Source: Sphingobacterium faecium
GTDB lineage: Bacteria; Bacteroidota; Bacteroidia; Sphingobacteriales; Sphingobacteriaceae
NCBI RefSeq assembly: GCF_003054045.1
Contig: NZ_QBKH01000005.1
Coordinates: 310,001-374,000, forward strand
Direction: 5' to 3'
Length of the DNA: 64,000 nucleotides
Shown here: positions 25,812 through 34,385 of the stretch, piece by piece
Layout: every line of letters begins with the position of its first letter
Numbering within the stretch: position 1 is the stretch's first letter
Notes under the pieces: generated by a model
Databases searched by the model: none
What the model saw: only the letters and a program-made list of their open reading frames with translations
Told to the model about the DNA's origin: nothing
Program-made: the position numbers and the translations under genes

Positions 25812-28800
25812 TTATTGTTTTAGCCATTTTTCAATAATCTCTCGCAGTGTTTGTTCAATAACAGGCTTAACAACAAAATCGTTCATGCCAGCTGCTAAAC
25901 ACTTTTCCTTCTCTCCTTTTACACTACCCGCTGTCAAAGCGATTATAGGTATCTGTACATCCGATTCTAGACATCTTATTTCCCTAGTTACTTCGTAACC
26001 ATTCATTTCTGGCATTTGTATATCCATCAAGATTAAATCTATTTGATTTTCTTTAACAAGTTTTAAACCTACAAATCCATCTTTTGCTTCTAAAATTTGA
26101 ACGTTTGGAAGTATATTTTGAATAAGTGTACGGGTTAAGAGCATATTAAACTCATTATCTTCTATAATGAGAATTTTAAAATTGTTTTTGTTAGTAATTT
26201 CCTTTTTTAATAGAGATGCTTCTTGACTATGCCACCTTAACTGAATGTCTGAGAGAGCTTTAAATAAATTTTCAAATTGTACGGGTTTAATCATCCAATG
26301 ATGTAAATCTATTCCTTCACAGACTTTGGCTATATCTTCTTTAAAAACATCAAATACTAAAATAATAGGTTGTTCTAGATCAGAATAAATAAGTTTCTCT
26401 CTTATCTTTTTAATTGTTTCGATTCCGCCCATAATGGGTATCTTATCGTCGATGATAATAACGTCGTACCGATTTCCTGCCATCAAAAGTTGTAACACCT
26501 CAAATCCATTATTTGCTTGTAATACATTGATTTGTTTAAGTTTTAACATCTGAACCAAGATTGCTCTACTCGTTTGATCGTTGGCTACAACTAAAACATT
26601 TTTAATTTTATCTAGATTATTCCATTCTTGAGATTCACTATCGAGCGAACGAAGTGTAATATCAAAAAAGAATAAACTACCGACTCCATAAGTACTTTTT
26701 AATTGGAGTTTGCTATCCATCATATTAAGTAACTTATTTGAAATGGTGAGGCCAAGACCTGTTCCGCCGTAACGCTTGGTGGTAGAAGTATCTTCTTGCG
26801 AAAAGGCGTCAAATATCTTTTCTTGCTTATCTACTTTAATGCCTATTCCAGTATCTCGAACACCAAAACGAAGTGTTGAAAACTGATCTTCATGAGATAA
26901 TACCTCTACGCTCAATTCGATCGTACCTTTTTCAGTAAACTTAGTCGCATTACTTAGCAAATTCATTAATACTTGTTTAACGCGTAGGGAATCAATCCAA
27001 ACATAATGCGGAACGTCTGAAGATACAGTTAAATGTAATTCGAGTTTTTTAGACTCCATTTGAAAATTAAGAAAACTAGTCACTTGTGCCAATAGCTCAT
27101 AAAGTTCACATCTTTCAATATCTAATTCCAACTTTCCAGCTTCAATCTTTGAAAAATCAAGTATATCGTTTATAATGCTTAATAAAAGATTAGCAGACTG
27201 ATCAACAATTGCTAAGTAACCCTTTTGAATATTATCAAGTTCTGTTCTAGTCATTAAATCTGTAAATCCGATAATTCCATTTAATGGGGTTCGAATTTCA
27301 TGGCTCATATTAGCCAAAAATTCTGATTTCGCTATGTTTGCCTGCTCAGCAAGAATTTTAGCTCTTTCTAATTCTTCACGTTGGTGTATGATTTTACTGA
27401 TATCAGTGGCTATACCTAGATATCCAATGATATTACCTTTAACATCGCGTATAACGGTAACGGCCAGAGAAACATAAAAGGAAGAGCCATCTTTTCTAAT
27501 ATAGGTCCACTCTCTTTGCTCAGCTCCATATATTTCGGGTTTTTCGACAACAACTCGAAACCCAATGACCTCATAACCCAATTCAATTTCAAGTTCCTTG
27601 GCTCGAGAGATAATTTCATTTTCTTCATGAAAAGTTATCGGACTAAATTTTCCAATTACCTCTTCACCATGATATCCTAGGAGATTTTCAGCTCCTTTAT
27701 TAAAAAGAGTAATTATACCATGGTTATCTGTTGCAATAATACCTACAGCTGAAGTAGCTTCTAAAACATCTTCGAGCAATTTTTTTGATTTGGCAGATTC
27801 TGCTTCAATACGCTTACGCTTATCAATATCTTGAAAAGTACCATATAGGCGAATACAATTACCCTCCTCAAATTCAGCATTTCCAAGTGCTCGTACCCAT
27901 AACTCAACACCTTTAAATGTAATAATCTCTAATTCTAAATCCCAAGGTTCTCCTATGGAAATTGCCTTTTGAATGGCTATAAGGATTTTGTTTCTACTCT
28001 CATTAGCTTTATAAAACTCTAAAGCTTTATCGATATCTGGCTGATAATCAAAAGGTACGTCATGTATTTCCTTGGTTATTTCGGACCAAGATAATTCTTT
28101 ACTTAAAAGACTGTATTCCCACCCTCCTATTCTAGCAACTCTACCAGTCCTAGCTAACATAGCTTGTGTATGCTTCAAATCTTTCTCTAGAGCATGTTGC
28201 TCCGTGACATCAACAGCATTGCCTATAATATATGGCTTTTTCTCGCCCTTGTTTTGTAAAATATTATTGAAGAGCCAGATTCGCATTTCTCCTGATTTTG
28301 TAGCAGTACGCATTTCGCCCTTTACAGTTCCTTTTTGGATAATTTGGTGAAGATATCCTTTTAAATTTGTATGCCCTTCTTGTGGAATAATATCAAACAA
28401 TGACATTTTTTCAATTTCTGATCTGGAGTATCCAAGAATTGATGCACCTGCATCGTTCACTGTAAGGATATTTCCTTCCAAATCATGTGTACACATCAAT
28501 CCTTGTGAATTATCAAAAAAAGCTTTTAACTTTTGTTCGCTTTCCTTATACCCTTCTTTTTCTTTCCTATTGACTATGAGCGCCATGGCCTCATCACGCA
28601 AAAGTGAAAGCGCTTTCTTTTGATCATCATTAAGTATTCTGGGAATGGTATCGATTACACATAATGTACCTAACGTATACCCATTTGGATCTATTAAAGG
28701 AAATCCCGCATAATAACGAATGTGTGGATCAGCCGTAACGAGTTCATTTTCTTTAAAACGTTCGTCCTCTGTCGCATCATAAACCTCCAAATAGTCATTT

Positions 28801-29048
28801 CCAGTAATAACATATCGACAAAATGCCAAACTACGTGAAGTTTCTTTAACATCGAGCCCAACTCTAGATTTAAACCATTGCCTATCTTTGTCAATCAATG
28901 ATATCAGCGAAATCGGTGTTCCACAAACTAAAGAAGCTATACTTGTAATACGATCAAAGTCTTCTTCTGTCTGTGTATCTAATATTTCATACTCCTGTAA
29001 TGCACGCAGTCGCTCCGATTCATTATGGGGTAAAAACGGATTGTTCAT
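25812..29048 (-). CDS. Hybrid sensor histidine kinase (GAF-PAS3-HisKA-HATPase-REC2)
   Basis: The 1078-residue soluble protein has a GAF domain (about 20-160), three PAS domains (about 172-285, 295-412, 425-552), a HisKA domain with phosphoacceptor His583 in NMSHEIRTPLNGIIGF, and an HATPase domain (about 685-800) with LLSNATKFTEKG and GGTGLGLTIS. Two receiver domains follow. REC2 (about 957-1075) is standard, with Asp1009 in LILMDIQMPEMNG and IIEDN. REC1 (about 815-930) keeps Asp867 and a KP motif but has VVAND where the acidic pair VVDDN is expected, so it may be inactive. No output DNA-binding domain or membrane segment exists; signals must be cytoplasmic. Confidence 0.93.
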   Translation of the reverse strand: MNNPFLPHNESERLRALQEYEILDTQTEEDFDRITSIASLVCGTPISLISLIDKDRQWFKSRVGLDVKETSRSLAFCRYVITGNDYLEVYDATEDERFKENELVTADPHIRYYAGFPLIDPNGYTLGTLCVIDTIPRILNDDQKKALSLLRDEAMALIVNRKEKEGYKESEQKLKAFFDNSQGLMCTHDLEGNILTVNDAGASILGYSRSEIEKMSLFDIIPQEGHTNLKGYLHQIIQKGTVKGEMRTATKSGEMRIWLFNNILQNKGEKKPYIIGNAVDVTEQHALEKDLKHTQAMLARTGRVARIGGWEYSLLSKELSWSEITKEIHDVPFDYQPDIDKALEFYKANESRNKILIAIQKAISIGEPWDLELEIITFKGVELWVRALGNAEFEEGNCIRLYGTFQDIDKRKRIEAESAKSKKLLEDVLEATSAVGIIATDNHGIITLFNKGAENLLGYHGEEVIGKFSPITFHEENEIISRAKELEIELGYEVIGFRVVVEKPEIYGAEQREWTYIRKDGSSFYVSLAVTVIRDVKGNIIGYLGIATDISKIIHQREELERAKILAEQANIAKSEFLANMSHEIRTPLNGIIGFTDLMTRTELDNIQKGYLAIVDQSANLLLSIINDILDFSKIEAGKLELDIERCELYELLAQVTSFLNFQMESKKLELHLTVSSDVPHYVWIDSLRVKQVLMNLLSNATKFTEKGTIELSVEVLSHEDQFSTLRFGVRDTGIGIKVDKQEKIFDAFSQEDTSTTKRYGGTGLGLTISNKLLNMMDSKLQLKSTYGVGSLFFFDITLRSLDSESQEWNNLDKIKNVLVVANDQTSRAILVQMLKLKQINVLQANNGFEVLQLLMAGNRYDVIIIDDKIPIMGGIETIKKIREKLIYSDLEQPIILVFDVFKEDIAKVCEGIDLHHWMIKPVQFENLFKALSDIQLRWHSQEASLLKKEITNKNNFKILIIEDNEFNMLLTRTLIQNILPNVQILEAKDGFVGLKLVKENQIDLILMDIQMPEMNGYEVTREIRCLESDVQIPIIALTAGSVKGEKEKCLAAGMNDFVVKPVIEQTLREIIEKWLKQ

Positions 29049-29528
29049 TGGTCTATTTCAAGTTAATTATGCTGAATGTTTACTTATTAAATAATCGAAA
29101 AAGAATAACAACTTCCATCCAAAACCTATCCTCAATCAATTTTTCACAAGCTCTTTCGAAAAACTTAACAACAATATATGATTCTTTTTTAACAGATCTA
29201 ACAATAAAAAGTTTTGATGTGAAAAATATTTAATTTTTCAATAAAATAACAAGATAAAATCTTTCTTATAGTTTTTAAAAAAAAGACTGAACCGTATACA
29301 TTTTTTTTATAATATTGGTGATGTACCTATCATAATCGCATATAGCAAGCTATTTTATATAGAAAAATAATAATGATTAAATTTGTTTTATATCAATGCA
29401 ATTTTAGTTAGTTTTGTAGCACAAATCAATAGTAAACATATCCATGTAATAAATAATTTCTTTTTGCAAAATATTAAACGTGATCGCATACTCATGCCTC
29501 ACTATCATTCATGCTTTAAAAAGAAATT
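29049..29528. other. Divergent intergenic region, 480 bp
   Basis: Between the hybrid kinase and the ABC-F gene. It contains a candidate -7 element (29409-29416) and a short upstream ORF (29494-29541) ahead of the ABC-F gene. Nothing else was recognised. Confidence 0.5.
29409..29416 (+). promoter_or_regulatory. Candidate -7 element of the ABC-F gene (TAGTTTTG)
   Basis: TAGTTTTG matches TAnnTTTG, 113 bp upstream of the start at 29529, implying a leader of about 105 nt. A TTTG occurs 23 bp further upstream, slightly longer than the usual spacing. Confidence 0.4.
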
Positions 29529-29541
29529 ATGCTTATTCTAG
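29494..29541 (+). CDS. Possible leader peptide overlapping the ABC-F start
   Basis: A 15-codon ORF (MPHYHSCFKKKLCLF) begins in the leader and ends 13 nt inside the ABC-F gene in another frame. Short ORFs ahead of antibiotic-resistance ABC-F genes in other bacteria mediate ribosome-stalling attenuation. Here the position is suggestive only; a chance ORF of this size is common. Confidence 0.25.
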   Translation: MPHYHSCFKKKLCLF

Positions 29542-31115
29542 AAAACATTTCATATATACATCCAAACAAAGATCTTTTATTTCAAAATATTAATCTGAGT
29601 TTACAAGATCATCAAAAAATTGCTCTAATCGGTAATAACGGAGTTGGAAAATCCACTTTATTAAAGATTATTGCAGGTGAATTACAACCCACTGACGGAC
29701 ATATAAGCACCGATGGCAGCCTATACTATGTCCCGCAAATATTTGGGCAGTACAATCATTTATCTGTTGCTCAGGTTTTAAAAATAGAATCAAAAATAAA
29801 AGCTCTCCGAGAAATACTGGCTGGTAACGTGACTGAAGATAATTTTACTGCTCTTGAGGATGATTGGAATATAGAGGACCGCTGTCAACAGGCTCTGAAT
29901 TATTGGATGTTGACCGATATAGATCTCGATCAAAAATTATCATCTTTAAGTGGCGGACAAAAGACAAAGGTTTTTTTGGCGGGTCTCAACATTCATCAAC
30001 CAAAATTGATTCTCTTAGATGAGCCGAGCAATCAACTAGACAGCATAAGTCGTTCTTTATTATATCAATATATACAGACTTCCACATGTTCGATTGTCAT
30101 TGTGAGCCATGATCGCTCGTTATTAAATCAGCTTGAATTTATGTACGAGATGAATGCAACTGGATTGACCAGCTATATGGGAGATTATGATTTTTATCTT
30201 GAAGAAAAAAAAATCATACAAGATGCGCTCCAATCAGATGTTAAGCATCTCGAAAAAGAGCTACGAAAGACCAAGGTCAATGCACGTCGAACATTAGAAC
30301 GCCAACAGAAACTTGATGCTCGAGGAAAAGCAAAGCAACAAAAAGAAGGCGTCTCGAGAATTATGATGAATACCTTGCGGAATAATGCTGAAAAAAGTAC
30401 TGCTAAATTAAAAGATATCCATTGTGAAAAAAGTACAGGCTTATCAAAAGAATTACAAAGTTTAAGAAAGGAAATTCCTGATATTGATAAAATAAAATTT
30501 GGATTAACAGATTCAACCTTACATACTGGCAAAATCCTTTATAAAATTAATTCTCTTAAGCGTCAAATTCATGATAAATTGCTATGGCAAGAAGATTTAA
30601 ACTTTCAGATTACCAGTGCTGAACGTATCGCAATAAAAGGTGAAAATGGTGCTGGAAAAAGTACACTTATACAGATCCTTTTAAACAACACGCCGAAGTT
30701 TACAGGTGAGGTATATCGTTTTCCCCATATATCGATATATATCGATCAAGATTATTCCATTATCAATAATGAACTAACGATCTATGATCAAGTGCAACAA
30801 TTTAACGATGCAGGACTACTGGAACATGAAATCAAAATTAGATTAAATCGATTCTTATTTGGAAAAGAATCATGGGATAAGCGATGTCGGACATTAAGTG
30901 GTGGCGAAAAAATGCGACTATGTCTATGTTGTTTAACCATTCGCAACTTAGCTCCAGACATGATTGTTATGGATGAACCTACCAATAACTTGGATATCCA
31001 AAATATAGAAATATTAACTGAAGCAATCAAAATGTATCAAGGTACCTTATTGATCGTATCTCATGATGATTATTTTTTAAAGGAAATAAATATCCAAAAA
31101 ATAATACAACTTTAA
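29529..31115 (+). CDS. ABC-F family ribosome-associated ATPase
   Basis: ABC-F proteins have two fused ATPase domains and no membrane domain; they act on the ribosome in translation quality control or as antibiotic-protection factors. The 528-residue protein has Walker A motifs GNNGVGKST (about 35-43) and GENGAGKST, signatures LSGGQKTK and LSGGEKMR, and Walker B/D-loop LILLDEPSNQLD and MIVMDEPTNNLD. The charged linker between the domains (about 225-310, EKELRKTKVNARRTLERQQK) is the P-site tRNA interaction motif region. The first D-loop has Ser and Gln where EPTNHLD is usual. Whether it confers resistance or has a housekeeping role cannot be told from sequence alone. Confidence 0.9.
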   Translation: MLILENISYIHPNKDLLFQNINLSLQDHQKIALIGNNGVGKSTLLKIIAGELQPTDGHISTDGSLYYVPQIFGQYNHLSVAQVLKIESKIKALREILAGNVTEDNFTALEDDWNIEDRCQQALNYWMLTDIDLDQKLSSLSGGQKTKVFLAGLNIHQPKLILLDEPSNQLDSISRSLLYQYIQTSTCSIVIVSHDRSLLNQLEFMYEMNATGLTSYMGDYDFYLEEKKIIQDALQSDVKHLEKELRKTKVNARRTLERQQKLDARGKAKQQKEGVSRIMMNTLRNNAEKSTAKLKDIHCEKSTGLSKELQSLRKEIPDIDKIKFGLTDSTLHTGKILYKINSLKRQIHDKLLWQEDLNFQITSAERIAIKGENGAGKSTLIQILLNNTPKFTGEVYRFPHISIYIDQDYSIINNELTIYDQVQQFNDAGLLEHEIKIRLNRFLFGKESWDKRCRTLSGGEKMRLCLCCLTIRNLAPDMIVMDEPTNNLDIQNIEILTEAIKMYQGTLLIVSHDDYFLKEINIQKIIQL

Positions 31116-31449
31116 TCAGCAATATATCAGCTTTTCTATTGTAATTGAAGTATTTAAAATGCTCCAAATGCAATAGGAAAGTTTACGCGAATCACGCTAC
31201 GCTCTAAGGATATATATTAATCATCATTAAAAAATAAGCCATAATTTACAGATCCATCATTTTCTTAATCTAGATCAATGCTAAAAATAAAACAAGTACT
31301 TATCTTTAGCATTATAATCAACAGGTTCAGTTACCTTATCTTTATCCATATAGATACAGATGGAATATTTTAATCAGGTATAATCATGAAAATACCAAAA
31401 CTAAAATACTGGATAACTGTTCCATATAGTAACATTTAAATAGCTTAAC
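31116..31449. other. Intergenic region, 334 bp
   Basis: It carries a 9-bp inverted repeat, AATGCTAAA (31277-31285) and its complement (31305-31313), about 140 bp before the pirin gene. It shares the core AATGCTA/TAGCATT with the palindrome upstream of the GH29 gene at 25252. No ORF or strong promoter was seen. Confidence 0.4.
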
Positions 31450-32346
31450 ATGTCAAACATTGGTATCATTATAGAAGAACGTGCCGCAGATATCGGTAAT
31501 TTTATGGTTGGTCGATTATTACCATTTCGTCAAAAAAGAATGGTAGGTCCCTTTTCTTTTATAGATCATATGGGGCCTGCAGCATTGAATGAATATGAAA
31601 ATCTAGATGTCGGTCCTCATCCTCACATTGGATTGTCGACATTAACTTATCTTTTTGAGGGGGCGATCATGCATCGCGATAGTTTAGGTACAGAGATGGA
31701 AATAAAACCTGGTGCTGTCAACTGGATGACCGCAGGTAAAGGTGTAACTCATTCAGAGCGCACTCCTGAATACCTTAGACATACCGACAAATTTTTACAT
31801 GGTTTGCAAATTTGGGTTGCTCTACCAAAAGAGCTCGAAGAATGTGAACCTTCTTTTGAACATACAAATGCTGAAGATCTACCTCATTGGGAAGATGACC
31901 AAGGTGTCAACTTTAGGTTGATCGCAGGCGAAGCATTTGGTAAAAAGTCTCCGGTCTCCGTATACAGTAAGCTTTATTTCATTGAAATTAAATCAAAAAA
32001 TAAAGCAAAAGTTAGTATTGGAAAAGACCTATATGGTGAATCAGGACTTTATATCTTATCAGGTACAATCTCTGATGCAGGAACAACTTTTGAATCAAAA
32101 CAACTTCTGATAGCAAAAGATGCGCAATTGTGCGAATTTGAAATTGGTGAAGACACCACAATTTACATTTTTGGAGGTGAGCCTTTTCCAGAAGAGCGGT
32201 ATATCCTTTGGAATTTTGTAAGTTCATCTAAAGAAAGATTAGAGCAAGCCAAGCAAGATTGGATTGACAAAAAATTTCCTCCTGTTGCTAATGAAACTGG
32301 CTATATACCGCTCCCAGAATTTTATCTAACAAAAAAAACATCATGA
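31450..32346 (+). CDS. Pirin family protein
   Basis: Pirins are bicupin metal proteins; bacterial members include quercetin 2,3-dioxygenases. The 298-residue protein has the metal-binding sequence DVGPHPHIGLSTLTYLFEG (two His of the site), then GKGVTHSERT (His and Glu). These four residues match the ligands of quercetinase-active pirins. A second cupin-like C-terminal domain ends with FGGEPFPEERYILWNFV, a conserved pirin feature. Its stop overlaps the ATG of the OsmC gene by 4 nt (ATGA), so the two are translationally coupled. An oxidative or electrophile-stress role is inferred from that pairing. Confidence 0.92.
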   Translation: MSNIGIIIEERAADIGNFMVGRLLPFRQKRMVGPFSFIDHMGPAALNEYENLDVGPHPHIGLSTLTYLFEGAIMHRDSLGTEMEIKPGAVNWMTAGKGVTHSERTPEYLRHTDKFLHGLQIWVALPKELEECEPSFEHTNAEDLPHWEDDQGVNFRLIAGEAFGKKSPVSVYSKLYFIEIKSKNKAKVSIGKDLYGESGLYILSGTISDAGTTFESKQLLIAKDAQLCEFEIGEDTTIYIFGGEPFPEERYILWNFVSSSKERLEQAKQDWIDKKFPPVANETGYIPLPEFYLTKKTS

Positions 32347-32735
32347 ATATCGTAAAAGCATCCATTGGTACAGATAAATATAAAACATCTGTAATTGCAG
32401 GAAAGAACAGCATTGTTGTTGATGAACCTCTTGATAAAGGTGGGCTTGATCTAGGTTTTCAACCACAGGAACTCCTGGCTGCTTCATTGGCCTCTTGTAC
32501 TGCCATTACGTTGAAAATGTATGCTGACCATAAAGAATGGACAGTCAACTCTTTTCAGGTGGACGTAATGATTGAACAATCTGATGATAAGAGCACAACA
32601 AAATTTGTAAGAAAAATAAGTTTTGAAGGTAAACTAGATGAAAAACAACACACTCGTATTGTAGCTATAGCCAATGCTTGTCCAATCCATAAAATACTTC
32701 TTTCCCAAATAGCGATCGATACAATACTCGTTTAA
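32343..32735 (+). CDS. OsmC/Ohr-family peroxiredoxin-like protein
   Basis: OsmC-type proteins reduce organic hydroperoxides with two cysteines. This 130-residue protein has both: one in LLAASLASCTAITLKMYAD (about Cys53) and the other in IANACPIHKIL (about Cys117), with the Glu/Arg environment of the family partly visible (FQPQELL). It is shorter than Ohr and fits the YhfA/OsmC subgroup. It overlaps the upstream pirin gene by 4 nt and is followed by a strong terminator, so the unit is pirin-osmC. Confidence 0.92.
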   Translation: MNIVKASIGTDKYKTSVIAGKNSIVVDEPLDKGGLDLGFQPQELLAASLASCTAITLKMYADHKEWTVNSFQVDVMIEQSDDKSTTKFVRKISFEGKLDEKQHTRIVAIANACPIHKILLSQIAIDTILV

Positions 32736-32785
32736 TACCGCTGTGCTCTGACGTAACTAGTGGTACTGCAACAGTAAATATCATT

Positions 32786-32822
32786 AAAGGCTTTATGATT
32801 TATCAATCATAAAGCCTTTTTA
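32786..32822 (+). terminator. Terminator of the pirin-osmC operon
   Basis: A perfect 15-bp stem (32786-32800 with 32805-32819) around a TATC loop is followed by T residues. It lies 50 bp after the OsmC stop codon. Confidence 0.92.
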
Positions 32823-32890
32823 ATGACAAAAAATCTGTAACATATGATCGGTCTTAGATACTAATGATATACTATACATTATAAACATAT

Positions 32891-33742
32891 ATGAAAAAGT
32901 TATCACTCATGGCTATCATAGCCTTTATTGTCGCTACATTTACAGTTCGTGCACAAGAAAATGCCATTCTTTGAAAAATATCAGGAAATGGTTTGGCCAA
33001 AGACTCCTACCTATTAGGTACGATGCATCTGATGTGTGAAGAAGACTATCTGTTAAAGGATAAAATCAAAAATCTGATCCCCAAAGTTGATGTGATAACC
33101 TTTGAAATTAATATTGGTTCAGAAGAAAATAAACCCATCATCCCTGAAATGATGAAACCTGACAGCAATTTCCTTAAAGGTATGACCAAAGCTGAACTCA
33201 CTCAAATGGATAGCATCCTCACCTCACAACAACTGTCTATTCAAATGCTCGATATGATGTCACCAGCTGTATTTATATCCCTTTTAAGTTTAAAATCTTT
33301 AGAGTGCTCAGATCCTAGAAAAGTGAAAACAATGGAAACAGATATCCAAGCCCTGGCAACAGCTTCAAATAAAAGGATAGATGATCTCGAAACATTAAAA
33401 TTTCAAATGGATATGTTAAACAATATGTTTAAAGCATCTGATTTATTGGAATATTTAAACAAAATTGATGAGATGCCCGCAATATCAAAAAAAATGGTAA
33501 CCGCTTATCAAACCGAGAATTTAAAAGAGCTGGAAACAATTATTTATGATAATAGTTATATGTCTAAAGAAGATCTAGCAAACTTCTTGACTAAACGTAA
33601 TATCAATTGGATGAATAAAATTCCATCGAAAATGTCAGCATCTTCCCATCTATTTGCTGTTGGAGCAGGACATTTGGTTGGAAAAAATGGTCTTTTAAAC
33701 CTATTAGCGGCTAAAGGTTATAAGCTCACTCCCATTCTTTAA
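32891..33742 (+). pseudogene. TraB/GumN family protein with in-frame TGA at codon 28
   Basis: Reading from the ATG at 32891 gives a signal peptide (MKKLSLMAIIAFIVATFTVR, cleaved near AQ), then ENAIL, a TGA stop at 32972-32974 and, in the same frame, KISGNGLAKDSYLLGTMHLM and an open frame to 33742. TraB/GumN proteins normally read LLWKISGNG at this point, so the TGA replaces a TGG tryptophan by one base. The downstream part is otherwise intact (283 codons in total), including the conserved end FAVGAGHLVGKNGLLNLL. A TTG at 32993 could restart translation, but the product would lack its signal peptide. This is a recent nonsense mutation or a sequencing error. Confidence 0.85.
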
Positions 33743-33744
33743 TT

Positions 33745-34161
33745 ATGGCAAACAATAAAACTGTTGCAACTTCGGATTCAATTCAGGATTTCATTGCACA
33801 AATACCAGATGAGCAGAAAAGAAAAGATAGTGATAGACTCATCCAAATTATGGAAGAGATCACTGGTGAACCTGCCGTACTATGGGGACCCAGTATTATT
33901 GGTTTTGGTTCGTACCACTACAAATATGCAAGTGGCCATGAGGGAAACGCACCTTTGGCCGGATTTTCACCGCGTAAAAGCGCCATTTCTTTATATCTAT
34001 ACATTTGTGAAAATGATATAGATCTTGATCTTAAAAAATTAGGAAAATTCAAAATGAGCAAGGCCTGTATCTATGTTAAAAAGTTGTCCGATATTCATGA
34101 AGATTTCCTCATTAAAATTATAAAAGATAGTATTGTTGCTGTAAAGATAAAATATGGATAA
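33745..34161 (+). CDS. DUF1801 domain protein
   Basis: This 138-residue protein belongs to the YdhG/DUF1801 family, with an N-terminal helix SIQDFIAQIPDEQKRKDSDRLIQIM, the conserved EPAVLWGPSIIGFGSYHYKY and GFSPRKSAISLYL. The structure is a small alpha/beta fold with no proven biochemical role; some members are linked to intracellular iron handling. It starts 3 bp after the stop of the broken TraB/GumN gene, so the two share a transcript, and it ends at a hairpin shared with the convergent tRNA-His gene. Confidence 0.85.
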   Translation: MANNKTVATSDSIQDFIAQIPDEQKRKDSDRLIQIMEEITGEPAVLWGPSIIGFGSYHYKYASGHEGNAPLAGFSPRKSAISLYLYICENDIDLDLKKLGKFKMSKACIYVKKLSDIHEDFLIKIIKDSIVAVKIKYG

Positions 34162-34165
34162 AAGA

Positions 34166-34195
34166 AAAAGGCGAAAGAGAACTCTTTCGCCTTTT
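34166..34195. terminator. Bidirectional terminator between DUF1801 and tRNA-His
   Basis: Arms AAAAGGCGAAAGAG (34166-34179) and complement (34182-34195) form a GC-rich hairpin with A-rich and T-rich outer ends. It terminates the plus-strand gene and lies directly at the 3' end of the minus-strand tRNA. Confidence 0.85.
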
Positions 34196-34196
34196 G

Positions 34197-34271
34197 GGTA
34201 AATGATGGGGCTCGAACCCACGACCCTCGGTACCACAAACCGATGCTCTAACCAACTGAGCTACATCTACC
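34197..34271 (-). tRNA. tRNA-His (anticodon GTG)
   Basis: The minus strand folds into a cloverleaf. The acceptor stem is GTAGATG/CATTTAC; the D arm is GCTCAGTTGGTTAGAGC; the anticodon arm is TCGGT, loop TTGTGGT, ACCGA, with anticodon GTG; the T arm is GTGGG, TTCGAGC, CCCAT. A G precedes the acceptor stem (34271) and a C follows it (34197), giving the G-1:C73 pair unique to tRNA-His. The terminal CCA is not encoded. It lies between DUF1801 and htpG. Confidence 0.96.
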
Positions 34272-34324
34272 GTGTTTGTGCTACAAAAGTAGAATTTTAT
34301 TTGATATACTCCAAATGTTTTTAA

Positions 34325-34362
34325 GCAAAAAATCCTCATTACAACGTATCGTAATGAGGATT
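34325..34362 (-). terminator. Terminator of htpG
   Basis: On the minus strand a perfect 12-bp stem (34362-34351 with 34342-34331, 8-nt loop) runs into six T. It begins 24 bp after the htpG stop codon. Confidence 0.92.
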
Positions 34363-34385
34363 AAGCTATTATTTTTTAATTTTTA

